Shown here piece after piece: positions 18,373-27,791 of a stretch of 64,000 nt of DNA (position 1 is the first letter of the stretch; the number at the start of each line of letters is the position of its first letter). Source of the stretch: Algoriphagus vanfongensis DSM 17529. Its GTDB lineage: Bacteria; Bacteroidota; Bacteroidia; Cytophagales; Cyclobacteriaceae. Location of the stretch: assembly GCF_000429465.1 (NCBI RefSeq), contig NZ_AUBX01000009.1, positions 434,001-498,000 of the forward strand, read 5' to 3'. A program made the position numbers and the translations under genes. The notes below the pieces were generated by a model. The model was not told the DNA's origin and did not search any database. It saw only the letters and a list, made by a program, of their open reading frames with translations.

Positions 18373-18399
18373 CGGCACTTAAAAAGTGAAAGGATGCTG

Positions 18400-18430
18400 C
18401 AAAGTAAAATGAACTAGGTGAATTTTCAAA
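18400..18430 (-). promoter_or_regulatory. Promoter of the riboswitch-metY-metX transcript
   Basis: On the minus strand TTTG (18427-18430) is followed after exactly 19 bases by TTACTTTG (18400-18407), one base from the consensus TAnnTTTG. Transcription would start about 20 bases before the riboswitch P1 helix. The TTTG element falls in the loop of the hairpin that ends the sulP transcript. Confidence 0.7.
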
Positions 18431-18447
18431 AGGAAATTCACCTAGTT
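18412..18447 (-). terminator. Hairpin after the SulP transporter gene
   Basis: AACTAGGTGAATTT and AAATTCACCTAGTT form a 14-base perfect stem with an eight-base loop, 29 bases past the sulP stop. The minus-strand sequence after it is only moderately T-rich (CATTTTACTTT). It is the likely end of the sulP transcript. Confidence 0.7.
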
Positions 18448-18476
18448 TCTAGAAATAATAAATTTTGGAAGTTGAC

Positions 18477-20021
18477 TTAAAGCACTTTTTTGAGATTATA
18501 GTCAAATCCCTCGATGCTTACATTGATGTTTTTATCAGTAGAGGAATCTATGAAGTCATTCAATACCTCTTGGATATCATGATCAATAAACCCTGCTTGG
18601 GAAGCATTTAAGATCACATCACTTTCTGGAGGGATTTCAGAAAGCTTTTTCATCAATGAAGCTTTGTTGAGAAAGGAGACATCCTTTTGAAGCTTGACCA
18701 AGTACTTCCCGTTTTGCTGGGTCATGATGATGGCATTTTGGTAATTGGTCCGGATGACGAAAAAAATTCCAAAAACCATCCCGATACCAATCCCTACGAG
18801 AAGATCTGTGAATAGTATGGCAATCACAGTCACTACAAATGGAATGAATTGATTCCATCCTTTTTTGTATTCGTTGATGAAAAGTGCAGGTTTGGCGAGT
18901 TTATATCCGACCACGAAAAGTACAGCCGCTAAGCAACTTAGTGGTATCATATTCAGAATATTGGCAATGCCGATTACTAAAACCAACAGCAAAACGCCGT
19001 GAAAAACTGCTGACATTTTGGTTTTTGCTCCTGAATTGACATTGGCGGATGTTCTCACAATCACCGCTGTCACAGGTAGACCACCTATCAATCCAGAAAC
19101 AGTATTTCCGATTCCCTGAGCTACCAGTTCTTTAGAAGCAGGAGAAATTCTTTTATAAGGGTCCATTTTGTCTCCAGCTTCCAGACATAGAAGTGTTTCT
19201 ATACTTGCAATTACCGCAATGGTAAAAGCTATGATCCAAAATTCTGGGGTAAGCACCAATCCAAAATCAGGGAAAGTCAGCAAATCACCCAATCCTGCCA
19301 AACTACTGGCGACCGGAATAGACACCAGATGCTCTCCATCAAGCTGCCAGGAAGGCTGGATCACACCATACAGTTGATTGATTACGATCCCTGCAATTAC
19401 GGCCCATAGTGCACCTGGGACTAGTCCAAAAATTCGGTGGTTTTTGATTTGAGGCTTTTCGAAGAAAATAATCAAGGCAAGAGAAATCAATACAATTGGA
19501 ATTGCTCCCGGACTGAAATACTGGATGGCGTACCAGATTTCAGTTATTGTATTGTGGGAATCTGCTTGCAGAAAAGCTTCGTCGCCCATGGTATCCTTAT
19601 CGTAGCCAAATGCATGAGGAATCTGCTTCAAAATCAAAATCAAGCCAATAGCCGTAAGCATCCCCTTGATCACAGAGTGGGGAAAATAGTACCCCAAAAT
19701 ACCTGCCTTGAGTAGTCCTAGTATAAACTGAATAATACCAGCTGCCACCACAGCAGCCAAAAACAATTCGAAAGTACCAAGTGAAGAAATGGCGTCCAAT
19801 ACGATCACCGTCAAGCCAGCGGCAGGACCACTGACACTGACATTGGAACCAGAAAATGAGCCGACTACAATGCCGCCGATAATTCCGGCAATCAATCCAG
19901 CCATGGGAGGAGCCCCACTCGCTACAGCAATCCCCAAACATAGGGGCAGGGCAACCAAAAATACGACAAGACTCGATTTGAGATCATATTTCAGGTTATC
20001 CCCAAAAAGGTTATTCTTCAT
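18477..20021 (-). CDS. SulP-family anion permease with STAS domain
   Basis: A 514-residue inner-membrane transporter. An N-terminal membrane part with the family features LVALPLCLGIAVASGAPP and GPAAGLTVIVL spans about residues 1-420 (10-14 helices), and a C-terminal STAS domain spans about 430-514. SulP proteins move sulfate, bicarbonate or other anions. The position next to metYX hints at sulfate, but the gene has its own promoter and terminator, and bicarbonate SulPs are common in marine Bacteroidota. The substrate is open. Confidence 0.88.
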   Translation of the reverse strand: MKNNLFGDNLKYDLKSSLVVFLVALPLCLGIAVASGAPPMAGLIAGIIGGIVVGSFSGSNVSVSGPAAGLTVIVLDAISSLGTFELFLAAVVAAGIIQFILGLLKAGILGYYFPHSVIKGMLTAIGLILILKQIPHAFGYDKDTMGDEAFLQADSHNTITEIWYAIQYFSPGAIPIVLISLALIIFFEKPQIKNHRIFGLVPGALWAVIAGIVINQLYGVIQPSWQLDGEHLVSIPVASSLAGLGDLLTFPDFGLVLTPEFWIIAFTIAVIASIETLLCLEAGDKMDPYKRISPASKELVAQGIGNTVSGLIGGLPVTAVIVRTSANVNSGAKTKMSAVFHGVLLLVLVIGIANILNMIPLSCLAAVLFVVGYKLAKPALFINEYKKGWNQFIPFVVTVIAILFTDLLVGIGIGMVFGIFFVIRTNYQNAIIMTQQNGKYLVKLQKDVSFLNKASLMKKLSEIPPESDVILNASQAGFIDHDIQEVLNDFIDSSTDKNINVSIEGFDYNLKKVL

Positions 20022-20066
20022 AGGTAAGGGTTTTTGTTAGGTAAATCTTTGAAGATTCTACTATTT

Positions 20067-20097
20067 CAAAAATAACCGAATCTATTTAAAATAAAAC
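20067..20097 (-). promoter_or_regulatory. Likely promoter of the SulP gene
   Basis: TATTTTTG on the minus strand at 20067-20074 matches TAnnTTTG exactly and is placed about 45 bases before the start codon. The element 19 bases upstream is GTTT (20094-20097), not TTTG. So the -7 part is good and the -33 part weak. Confidence 0.45.
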
Positions 20098-20114
20098 CTT
20101 ACCTATACAAAATC

Positions 20115-21458
20115 CTATTTGGCATTTGCTAAAAGCGCCTGAAATGCAGTGTCAATTTTTTCAAACTGAAATTCATGAACTGCCTTTTCCAATTTCTCCT
20201 GAATTTCAGAAAGATTTAAGTTGCCAATACTGCCTTCATGGCTGTGATTTAATTGACTCTGATCTGGAGCAAAATCATCTTTTTCTATATCCAAACCAAC
20301 TTTTTTATATGCATCTCGGAAAGGCATTCCTTTCAGTACCAATTCATTGACCACCTCTACGGAAAACAAATGCTTGTAAAATGAATCTTTCAAAATACCA
20401 GATTTGATCTGAATCGACTTCAACATAAAAGTTGTCATCTCAATACAAGATTGAAGAGAATCAATTGCCGGGAATATTTCTTCTTTCAACAGCTGCAGAT
20501 CTCTATGATAACCAGTAGTCGAATTAGTCAATAATAGAGCAATTGTGTTTGGCACTGCCTGAATCTGATTGGTTTTGGCTCGGATCAACTCAAACACGTC
20601 TGGATTTTTCTTATGGGGCATGATGCTCGATCCTGTCGTCAATTCGTCAGGAAACTTGATGAAACCAAAATGTTGATTCATAAACAAGCAAACATCATCA
20701 GCCAATCGATTGAGTGTTCCAGCCATTCCAGCAACCGCAAAACCTAGTGTTCTTTCAGTTTTTCCTCGACTATTCTGCGCATTGATCACATTGTGATGCA
20801 AATCAGCAAAACCCAGTAGTTGAGTAGTCAGAGTTCTATCCAAAGGAAAACTAGATCCATATCCGGCTGCAGAGCCCAGCGGGTTCTTATTGGTCAAGTC
20901 AAAAGCGGCTTTTAATAAGCCTAAATCTTCACTGATTCCTTCAGCGAAAGCTCCAAACCATAATCCAAAAGAAGACGGCATAGCCAATTGCGTGTGGGTA
21001 TAACCCGGCATCAGATCCTTCTTGTGTTTTTCGGCCAATTCTAAAAGTAGGGAAGATAAGTCCGAACTTGCTTTTACCAGACCACGAATAGCATCCCGGT
21101 AATACAATTTCAAATCCACAAGAACTTGATCGTTTCTGCTTCTACCAGAGTGAAGCTTTTTCCCGACATCTCCATAGCGACTTGTCAACAAAAATTCAAC
21201 CTGCGAGTGTACATCTTCCACACCAGGCTCGATCACGAAATCACCGGCTTCAATCTCCAGATAAATCTCCTTCAATCCCTTCTGCAAAATCTCATTTTCT
21301 TCATCTGTTAGCAATCCTATTTTTGCCAACATATGTGCATGAGCCATAGAGCCAAGGACATCAAAGGGAGCGAGAACCAAATCAAATTCGGGATCTCTAC
21401 CGATAGTAAATGATTCAACTTCTTTTTTGCTATCGGTGGCTTTTTGCCAGATTTTCAT
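20115..21458 (-). CDS. argH: Argininosuccinate lyase
   Basis: Last step of arginine synthesis: splits argininosuccinate into arginine and fumarate. It has 447 residues, with the fumarase-superfamily signature GSSIMPHKKNPD at 276-287, and HSGRSRNDQV and GYTHTQLAMP blocks intact. It is the last gene of the arginine operon, four bases after argE. Confidence 0.96.
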   Translation of the reverse strand: MKIWQKATDSKKEVESFTIGRDPEFDLVLAPFDVLGSMAHAHMLAKIGLLTDEENEILQKGLKEIYLEIEAGDFVIEPGVEDVHSQVEFLLTSRYGDVGKKLHSGRSRNDQVLVDLKLYYRDAIRGLVKASSDLSSLLLELAEKHKKDLMPGYTHTQLAMPSSFGLWFGAFAEGISEDLGLLKAAFDLTNKNPLGSAAGYGSSFPLDRTLTTQLLGFADLHHNVINAQNSRGKTERTLGFAVAGMAGTLNRLADDVCLFMNQHFGFIKFPDELTTGSSIMPHKKNPDVFELIRAKTNQIQAVPNTIALLLTNSTTGYHRDLQLLKEEIFPAIDSLQSCIEMTTFMLKSIQIKSGILKDSFYKHLFSVEVVNELVLKGMPFRDAYKKVGLDIEKDDFAPDQSQLNHSHEGSIGNLNLSEIQEKLEKAVHEFQFEKIDTAFQALLANAK

Positions 21459-21462
21459 GGGA

Positions 21463-22548
21463 TTATATTTTTGAAGATTTTAGAGAGGCATATGTTTCGA
21501 GTAGCTGAATGTACCCAGCTATTCCTTTTTCTATTTCATCCAAATAGACGAATTCATCCGCTGTGTGTGAGCGTGCAGAGTCACCTGGACCGATTTTCAC
21601 AGAAGGAAATGGGATCAAGGCTTGATCAGATAGAGTAGGGCTGCCATACTGTTCCAAGCCCAATTCATCAGCCACTTTCAAAATCAAATGACCTTCTGGA
21701 ACATGTGAACTTTGGAGCCTCATAGAGCGTGGTTGTAGCTCTGCGACCAGACATTTTTTGAGTTCGGTCAGAGCTCCTTCCAAAGTATAAGCATCCGTCA
21801 CTCTTACATCTAGCGTATATTCACACAGATCGGGAACGACATTGTGTTGACTTCCGGCATGGATGATAGTGGCTGATACTTTTGTCTTTCCCAGAAAAGG
21901 AGAAACTTTTCTGAATTCAAAGTTTCGAATCTTGATCAAGTCATCCAAAGCCTTGTAAAGCGCATTTTCACCTTCTTCTCGCGCAGCGTGACCAGCCTTG
22001 CCATGAACTTTCGCATCAATGACCATCAAGCCTTTTTCTGCCACTGCCATATTCATAAGAGTTGGTTCTCCTACAATAGCCAATTCCGGATCGGGAAGTT
22101 CCGAAAGCACATGAGCAATCCCGTGAGGGCCGGAAATTTCCTCCTCAGCAGAGGCGATAAGTATCAGATTAAATGGAAGCTCTTTGCCTTTGAAATAAAG
22201 AAAAGCTGCGATCAAAGAAACTAACGGACCTCCGGCATCATTGGAACCTAATCCAAAAAGCTTCCCATCCTCAACTATAGCTTGGTAAGGATCTTTGGTA
22301 TAGCCGACATTTGGCTTGACAGTGTCATGATGTGAATTCAACCAGATACTTGGTTTGGAAGCGTCATATTTGCTGGCATACGCCCAAATATTATTGCCTT
22401 TTCGCTGAAACTCTACACTCTTACCAATAAAAAACCTGCTGATCAGAGTGGCTGTATCTTCTTCTTTTCTTGAAAGCGAAGGAGTAGCGATCAGATCCTT
22501 CAGCAGCTGAATAGCATCTTGGACAAGTGCTTTTTGCTTTTCCATCAA
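21463..22548 (-). CDS. argE: N-acyl-ornithine/citrulline deacylase (M20 family)
   Basis: A 361-residue zinc-dependent M20 amidohydrolase. Metal motifs are visible: NSHHDTVKP, GSNDAGGPL and ASAEEEISGPHG (catalytic Glu pair). In the Bacteroidota pathway the carbamoyl group is added to N-acyl-ornithine, so this enzyme should deacylate N-acyl-citrulline to citrulline rather than act on N-acetylornithine. The acyl group (acetyl or succinyl) is discussed at the carbamoyltransferase. Its start overlaps the end of argB by four bases. Confidence 0.88.
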   Translation of the reverse strand: MMEKQKALVQDAIQLLKDLIATPSLSRKEEDTATLISRFFIGKSVEFQRKGNNIWAYASKYDASKPSIWLNSHHDTVKPNVGYTKDPYQAIVEDGKLFGLGSNDAGGPLVSLIAAFLYFKGKELPFNLILIASAEEEISGPHGIAHVLSELPDPELAIVGEPTLMNMAVAEKGLMVIDAKVHGKAGHAAREEGENALYKALDDLIKIRNFEFRKVSPFLGKTKVSATIIHAGSQHNVVPDLCEYTLDVRVTDAYTLEGALTELKKCLVAELQPRSMRLQSSHVPEGHLILKVADELGLEQYGSPTLSDQALIPFPSVKIGPGDSARSHTADEFVYLDEIEKGIAGYIQLLETYASLKSSKI

Positions 22549-23345
22549 TATAGGTCGTATCTGTGTCGCTCGATGATCGTGCCTGAAAGTTTTCCTTTGG
22601 TAGAAAGCATCAAATTCTCAGCTTTTCCGATCCATACATTGTGAACGCCTTTTTGAAGGGCTTCGAAAGCATTATCAAGCTTCGGGATCATCCCTGAGTG
22701 GATCACATTTTCCTTTCTCAGCTCGGCATAAATATCCTCATTGATCCTAGGAATAATCGAGCCTTCATTCTTTTCATCCAAAAGGACACCGCTTTTGTTA
22801 AAGCAGAAATAAAGATTGACCTGATGCTCTTTTGCCAAACTTGTGGCTAGGGCAGACGCGATGCTATCTGCATTGGTATTGAGCAGCTGTCCTTTTTTAT
22901 TATGAGTAATAGCACTCAACACTGGCACTAGATCTCCACTTAACAAATGCTTGATCAAGTCAGTATTAACCTCTTGTATATCACCTACAAAACCATAGTC
23001 AATTCCTTTGACAGGACGCTTTTTTGATCGGATGATATTTCCGTCTGCTCCACTCATTCCAATTCCATTTACATGAAGGGCCTGAAGTTTTGCGACGATA
23101 TTTTTATTGATCAAACCGGCATAAACCATGGTCACGACATCCAAAGTATCCTTATCTGTGATCCTTCTACCATCAACCATTTCTGGCATTACTCCCAAAG
23201 ATTCACCAAATCGAGAAGCCATAACTCCTCCGCCATGGACCAAAATTTTATGACCGGGAAATTTGGCAAACTGTCCTAAAAACTCATCGAGCTTTTCAGG
23301 AAAGTCAATCACATTGCCACCGATTTTGATAATACTAATCTTCAT
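22545..23345 (-). CDS. argB: N-acylglutamate kinase
   Basis: Phosphorylates N-acetyl- or N-succinyl-glutamate at the gamma carboxylate. It is an amino-acid-kinase-fold protein of 266 residues with an N-terminal IIKIGGNVID, LVHGGGVMAS and the DGRRITDKDTLDVV block; NTNADSIASALA marks the nucleotide site. It lacks the N-terminal helix found in arginine-inhibited hexameric kinases, so feedback by arginine on this enzyme is less likely (inference). Confidence 0.93.
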   Translation of the reverse strand: MKISIIKIGGNVIDFPEKLDEFLGQFAKFPGHKILVHGGGVMASRFGESLGVMPEMVDGRRITDKDTLDVVTMVYAGLINKNIVAKLQALHVNGIGMSGADGNIIRSKKRPVKGIDYGFVGDIQEVNTDLIKHLLSGDLVPVLSAITHNKKGQLLNTNADSIASALATSLAKEHQVNLYFCFNKSGVLLDEKNEGSIIPRINEDIYAELRKENVIHSGMIPKLDNAFEALQKGVHNVWIGKAENLMLSTKGKLSGTIIERHRYDLY

Positions 23346-23356
23346 AATAAGGGTAC

Positions 23357-24325
23357 TTAAAAATTACTATCCAACAAGTGATTGATCACCGATTGGGCAG
23401 CGTATATTCTATTTTCTGCTTGCTTTTGTACCAAAGACCGCGACCCATCCAACATCTCATCGGATAATTCCACATTCCTTCTCACTGGCAAACAATGCAT
23501 AATTTTGGCATTTGGAGCATTCTTTAAATGTTCCTCGGTCAACATCCAAGAAGGGTCTGTATGATGGATTTTACCATAATCCTGAAAAGAAGACCAGTTT
23601 TTCACATAAACAAAGTCAGCATCTTCCAAAGCCTTGGATTGATCATACTCGATTTTGGCTCCTTTGGTGAATTTCTCATCCAACTCATAACCTTCAGGAT
23701 GGGTAATCGTCAGGTCATGTTCCATTCCAGACGTCCATTCTGCAAAGCTATTGGCTACAGCATGAGGAATCGCTTTGATATGAGGAGCCCAAGTCAAAAC
23801 AACCTTTGGCTTTTTGCTTTCCTGACTATGTTCCCGAATCGTGATCTGATCGGCCAAACTTTGAAGTGGATGTCTGATAGCAGACTCCAAGCTGACGATA
23901 GGAGTACCGGTGTACTTCATAAACTGGCTAATCACATAATCATTGATATCGCTTTCCTTATCAGTAAGTGTAGGAAAAGCACGGATTGCCAAAATATCAA
24001 AATAAGTCCCCAAAACACCTGCAGCATCCTTGATATGCTCCACAGTACCCTGGTTCATGATAGCTCCTTCTTTCATTTCCAAAGCCCAGCCTTCTTTGTC
24101 CATATTCAGGACAATAGGTTCCATACCTAGATTTTGAGCTGCTATTTGAGTAGAAACTCTTGTTCTTAGGGAAGGATTTAGGAAAATACAACCAATCCTT
24201 TTTCCTCTTCCTTTGGTAATATCCGCACGAGGATTGGATTTGAAATAAAGAGCATCTTGGATGAGTTGCTCACCTAATGCCTTGGAGTCGAATTGTGTAA
24301 AATGGGTAATTGAAGAATTCATCAA
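23357..24325 (-). CDS. argF': N-acylornithine carbamoyltransferase, probably N-succinylornithine type
   Basis: Transfers the carbamoyl group to an N-acylated ornithine, as in Bacteroides fragilis and Xanthomonas, instead of to free ornithine. It has 322 residues, with the carbamoyl-phosphate motif SLRTR at 52-56 and HCLPVRR near the C-terminus. In the loop that contacts the acyl group, the sequence NQGTVEHI places Val at residue 95. The equivalent is Pro90 in B. fragilis succinylornithine enzyme and Glu92 in Xanthomonas acetylornithine enzyme; changing that Glu to Pro, Ser, Val or Ala is reported to switch to succinylornithine. Val therefore argues for succinyl. It lies 3 bases after argD and 11 before argB. 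Confidence 0.9.
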   Translation of the reverse strand: MMNSSITHFTQFDSKALGEQLIQDALYFKSNPRADITKGRGKRIGCIFLNPSLRTRVSTQIAAQNLGMEPIVLNMDKEGWALEMKEGAIMNQGTVEHIKDAAGVLGTYFDILAIRAFPTLTDKESDINDYVISQFMKYTGTPIVSLESAIRHPLQSLADQITIREHSQESKKPKVVLTWAPHIKAIPHAVANSFAEWTSGMEHDLTITHPEGYELDEKFTKGAKIEYDQSKALEDADFVYVKNWSSFQDYGKIHHTDPSWMLTEEHLKNAPNAKIMHCLPVRRNVELSDEMLDGSRSLVQKQAENRIYAAQSVINHLLDSNF

Positions 24326-24328
24326 AGA

Positions 24329-25462
24329 TTATTTGCTCAGGATTTCCTTTAGGGCTACTAAAAACGAATTTAATTGATTCCATTCAATGGACAAGGGCGG
24401 GAGCAATCGAATCGTTTCCTTTTTGGAAGCCGAACCAGTGAATATTTTGTATTTGTTCACCAATTCAGATCTTACAGGTCCAGCGTCTCGATCCAAATCA
24501 ATTCCAACCATCAATCCTGTTCCACGAACTTCCTTCACTCCTGGGATGGTTTTCAGCTCTGCAATCACTTTCTCTCCAAGCTCCTGAGACTTAGCTATTA
24601 AATTTTCCTGCTCCATCACTTCCAAGACAGCAATACCAGCTGCACACGCCAAATGGTTTCCTCCAAAAGTGGTCCCCAAAAGTCCATAGCTAGCTTGGAA
24701 CTCAGGAGAGATCAACAAGCCGCCGATCGGGAAGCCATTTCCCATTCCTTTGGCCATAGTAATCAAGTCGGGAGCAATTCCTTCTACATTTTGGAAAGCA
24801 AAGAACTTCCCTGTACGTCCAAATCCAGACTGAACCTCATCCAAAATCAATTTGGCTTCATATTTTTTAGCAAGATCTGCCAGACCTTTCAAAAACTCAG
24901 GAGATGGAACTTGAATTCCACCTACACCTTGGATTCCTTCTATGATGATTCCCGCAATGTTTCCTGCTTTCAAAGTCTTTTCCACAGACTCCAAATCTCC
25001 AAAAGGAAGGATGTGAAAATCCTCTCGAGCATTACATGGAGCAACGATTTTAGGATTGTCAGTCAATGCGACAGCTCCTGAGGTTCTTCCATGAAAACCA
25101 CCAGAAAAAGCAATGAAACCTGGTTTACCTGTTGCAAACGAAGCCATTTTGATAGCATTTTCGTTGGCTTCAGCGCCAGAATTACAAAGGAATAATTGAT
25201 AATCAGGAAGGCCTGAAAGCTCGCCTAATTTTTCAGCATACTCTTTCTGAATAGGGATTTGGATCGAGTTGGAATAGAATCCCATTTTGTCCAATTGGTC
25301 TTTGATTCGCTTCACATAGTGAGGATGGGTGTGACCAATGGAAATAACTGCATGACCTCCGTAGAGATCTAAATATTCTTGACCATTCTCATCCCAAAGT
25401 TGAGCGCCTTGCGCTTTGTCAATTGTGACTGGAATGAGAGGATATACATCAAATAATTTCAT
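24329..25462 (-). CDS. argD: N-acylornithine aminotransferase
   Basis: A class III PLP aminotransferase of 377 residues that converts N-acylglutamate semialdehyde to N-acylornithine. The PLP lysine is K238 in ITMAKGMGNGFPIGG, the Asp contact is in LILDEVQSGFGRTG, and the CNSGAEANENAIK motif is present. Free-ornithine or GABA aminotransferases look similar, but the position between argC and argF' fixes the role. It may also be read from an internal promoter in the 144-base gap before it. Confidence 0.94.
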   Translation of the reverse strand: MKLFDVYPLIPVTIDKAQGAQLWDENGQEYLDLYGGHAVISIGHTHPHYVKRIKDQLDKMGFYSNSIQIPIQKEYAEKLGELSGLPDYQLFLCNSGAEANENAIKMASFATGKPGFIAFSGGFHGRTSGAVALTDNPKIVAPCNAREDFHILPFGDLESVEKTLKAGNIAGIIIEGIQGVGGIQVPSPEFLKGLADLAKKYEAKLILDEVQSGFGRTGKFFAFQNVEGIAPDLITMAKGMGNGFPIGGLLISPEFQASYGLLGTTFGGNHLACAAGIAVLEVMEQENLIAKSQELGEKVIAELKTIPGVKEVRGTGLMVGIDLDRDAGPVRSELVNKYKIFTGSASKKETIRLLPPLSIEWNQLNSFLVALKEILSK

Positions 25463-25606
25463 GAGATTTACGAATTACGATTTTTGAAGTACGAGGTAAA
25501 TCTCGACCTCAAACTTCTTTTCCAAAATTGAAATTTTAAATAGGGGGATGCAAAAACATGAAAAGCTTTTGCATTCTAGAATCTTGTGTCTAGCGTCTTA
25601 AGTCTA
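25463..25606 (-). promoter_or_regulatory. argC-argD gap with inverted repeats and a possible internal promoter
   Basis: This is the only sizeable gap inside the arginine operon. On the minus strand TTTG (25551-25554), 20 bases, then CAATTTTG (25523-25530) looks like a promoter with one mismatch. Two inverted repeats are present: ATGCAAAA/TTTTGCAT (25548-25574) and a nine-base repeat GAGATTTAC/GTAAATCTC (25463-25471 and 25496-25504) that touches the argD start codon. A 7-base periodic stretch at 25586-25606 abuts the argC stop. Confidence 0.45.
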
Positions 25607-26575
25607 TTAAAATGCTATACTTTTTAGATTCAAGCCCATCCTCTGATCCAATCCAAAAGCCAAATTGTAATTCTGAACCGCCTGCCCAGAAGCTCCTTTC
25701 AACAGGTTATCAATCGCAGAATAAACCACCAATTGTCCGGCTTCTTTTTGAATATAGACAATGCATTTATTGGTATTTACAGCCTGCTTTAAATCGATGT
25801 CCTTTTTGGAAACATGCGTAAAGGCAGCATCCTTATAAAATTCCTCATAAGCTTTGACAGCTTCTTCCTCAGTGCCTTCAAAAGGGAAGTAGGCAGTCAC
25901 CCAAATCCCACGAGAGAAGTTGCCTCGATAGGGGACAAAAAGCAATTCTGAATCAAAGCCCTGATTCAATTGTCCAAAAGTCTGCTTTATTTCTTTGAGA
26001 TGTTGATGCGTGAAAAGCTTGTAAACAGATAGGTTTCCAGTTCGATAGCTGAAATGGGAAGTTTCTGCCAATTTCTTTCCGGCTCCAGTGCTTCCAGTGG
26101 TTCCTGAAATATGCACAGCATCTTTCACCCATCCTTTGGAAATTGCCGGAGCCAAAGCCAATTGAATACCGGTTGCAAAACAACCTGGATTTGCTATCTT
26201 CTTAGCAGTCTTGATCTTTTCAGCATTTACCTCAGGAAGACCGTAGATGAAGTCATTGCTTTCGTCCCGGAAATCCGTTGATAAATCAATGATGACTGTA
26301 GACTCAGGGAAGGAATGTTCTTCAAGAAAACCTTTGGTTTGACCGTGTGGTAATCCTAAGAAAACTGCGTCAATTCCTTCTGTTTGTACTTCATCGGTAA
26401 AAACCAAGTCACAATCCCCAATCAAGTCAGGGTGTACTTCTGAGACAGTCTTTCCTTTTTGGCTATTTGAATGCACATAGATCAACTCACAGGCCGGATG
26501 ATGAACCAATAATCTTAAAAGTTCCCCTCCGGTATAGCCTGCGGCGCCTATGACAGCTGTTTTGATCTTAGTCAT
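25607..26575 (-). CDS. argC: N-acyl-gamma-glutamyl-phosphate reductase
   Basis: NADPH-dependent reduction of the acyl-glutamyl phosphate to the semialdehyde. It has 322 residues with the Rossmann motif GAAGYTGGELLRLL at 10-23 and the catalytic cysteine C132 in NPGCFATG. The start overlaps argG by eight bases. Confidence 0.95.
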   Translation of the reverse strand: MTKIKTAVIGAAGYTGGELLRLLVHHPACELIYVHSNSQKGKTVSEVHPDLIGDCDLVFTDEVQTEGIDAVFLGLPHGQTKGFLEEHSFPESTVIIDLSTDFRDESNDFIYGLPEVNAEKIKTAKKIANPGCFATGIQLALAPAISKGWVKDAVHISGTTGSTGAGKKLAETSHFSYRTGNLSVYKLFTHQHLKEIKQTFGQLNQGFDSELLFVPYRGNFSRGIWVTAYFPFEGTEEEAVKAYEEFYKDAAFTHVSKKDIDLKQAVNTNKCIVYIQKEAGQLVVYSAIDNLLKGASGQAVQNYNLAFGLDQRMGLNLKSIAF

Positions 26576-27761
26576 CGGTACTATTTACTTTATGGAAAAT
26601 TGCCGTTTGGTTACCCAAAATTCGAGTAAATCCTTTCACATCCTCTCCTGTGTATCCTTTGTTCATTTCTCCATAGCTTCCAAATTTGGAAGACATCAAA
26701 TCGTGATCTGATTCGATGCCAATCAAAGTGAATCTGTAAGGCTGAAGCAGAACTTTAACATCTCCACTCACGAACTCTTGAGTGCTAGCCATAAAGGCTT
26801 CGAGGTTTCTCATCACAGGATCTAGATAGTGTCCTTCATGCAAGTGGTTACCGTAGAATTCAGCTTGCTGATTCTTCCAGAAGAGTTGCCATTTGGTCAA
26901 GGTGTGCTTTTCCAACAACTGATGTCCTTTGATGATAATCAATGGGCCAGCAGCTTCGAAACCTACACGACCTTTGATACCGATAATGGTATCACCTACG
27001 TGAATATCTCTTCCGATTCCATAAGGAGCCGCCATCGCTTGTACCTTTTGGATCGCATCTACAGGGTTTTCAAAAGTCTCACCGTTGACACCTTTCAATT
27101 CACCTTGAACAAAAGTCAATTTGATTTCTTTTGGCTCGGTTTCAGTTGCTTGAGTAGGCCAAGCTTCTTCAGGAAGATATTCTGAGGAAGTCAAAGTCTC
27201 TTTTCCACCTACAGATGTCCCCCAAATTCCTTTATTAATAGAGTAGGCAGCTTTCTCGAAGTTCATGCTTACACCATGCTTTTTCAAATATTCGATTTCC
27301 TCTTGACGAGAAAGTTTCAAATCACGAATAGGAGTGATGATTTCGATATCTGGAACGATCGTCTGAAAAATCATATCGAAACGAACCTGATCATTTCCAG
27401 CTCCTGTTGAGCCGTGAGCTACAGCTTTGGCACCGATTGACTTCGCATATTCAGCCAAAGATTTCGCTTGCAAAATACGTTCAGCAGATACAGATAGGGG
27501 ATAAGTTTGGTTTTTCAATACGTTTCCAAAAACCAGGTATTTGATCACCTCTTGATAGTAGGTATCGACCACTTCCAAGATTTTGAAAGAAGCTATCCCC
27601 AAACTTTTGGCCCTGGATTCTACTGTTTCCAATTCTTCTTCTGAGAATCCACCTGTATTGACCAATACAGCGTGAACTTCATATCCTAAATCTTTGGACA
27701 GGTGCAGGGCGCAAAAGGTGGTGTCCAAACCACCACTATAGGCTAAAACTACTTTTTTCAT
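26568..27761 (-). CDS. argG: Argininosuccinate synthase
   Basis: Joins citrulline and aspartate with ATP. It has 397 residues, with the PP-loop ATP motif AYSGGLDTTF at 8-17 and the AKSIGAKAVAHGSTGAGNDQVRF block. It lies 30 bases after the GNAT gene at the front of the operon. Confidence 0.96.
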   Translation of the reverse strand: MKKVVLAYSGGLDTTFCALHLSKDLGYEVHAVLVNTGGFSEEELETVESRAKSLGIASFKILEVVDTYYQEVIKYLVFGNVLKNQTYPLSVSAERILQAKSLAEYAKSIGAKAVAHGSTGAGNDQVRFDMIFQTIVPDIEIITPIRDLKLSRQEEIEYLKKHGVSMNFEKAAYSINKGIWGTSVGGKETLTSSEYLPEEAWPTQATETEPKEIKLTFVQGELKGVNGETFENPVDAIQKVQAMAAPYGIGRDIHVGDTIIGIKGRVGFEAAGPLIIIKGHQLLEKHTLTKWQLFWKNQQAEFYGNHLHEGHYLDPVMRNLEAFMASTQEFVSGDVKVLLQPYRFTLIGIESDHDLMSSKFGSYGEMNKGYTGEDVKGFTRILGNQTAIFHKVNSTDD

Positions 27762-27791
27762 ATGTTGAAAGGGTATGTGAAAACGTACTAA

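Noticed and set aside
23528..24130. A 200-codon plus-strand frame opposite argF'.
   Set aside because: Antisense shadow; the minus-strand gene has intact catalytic motifs.
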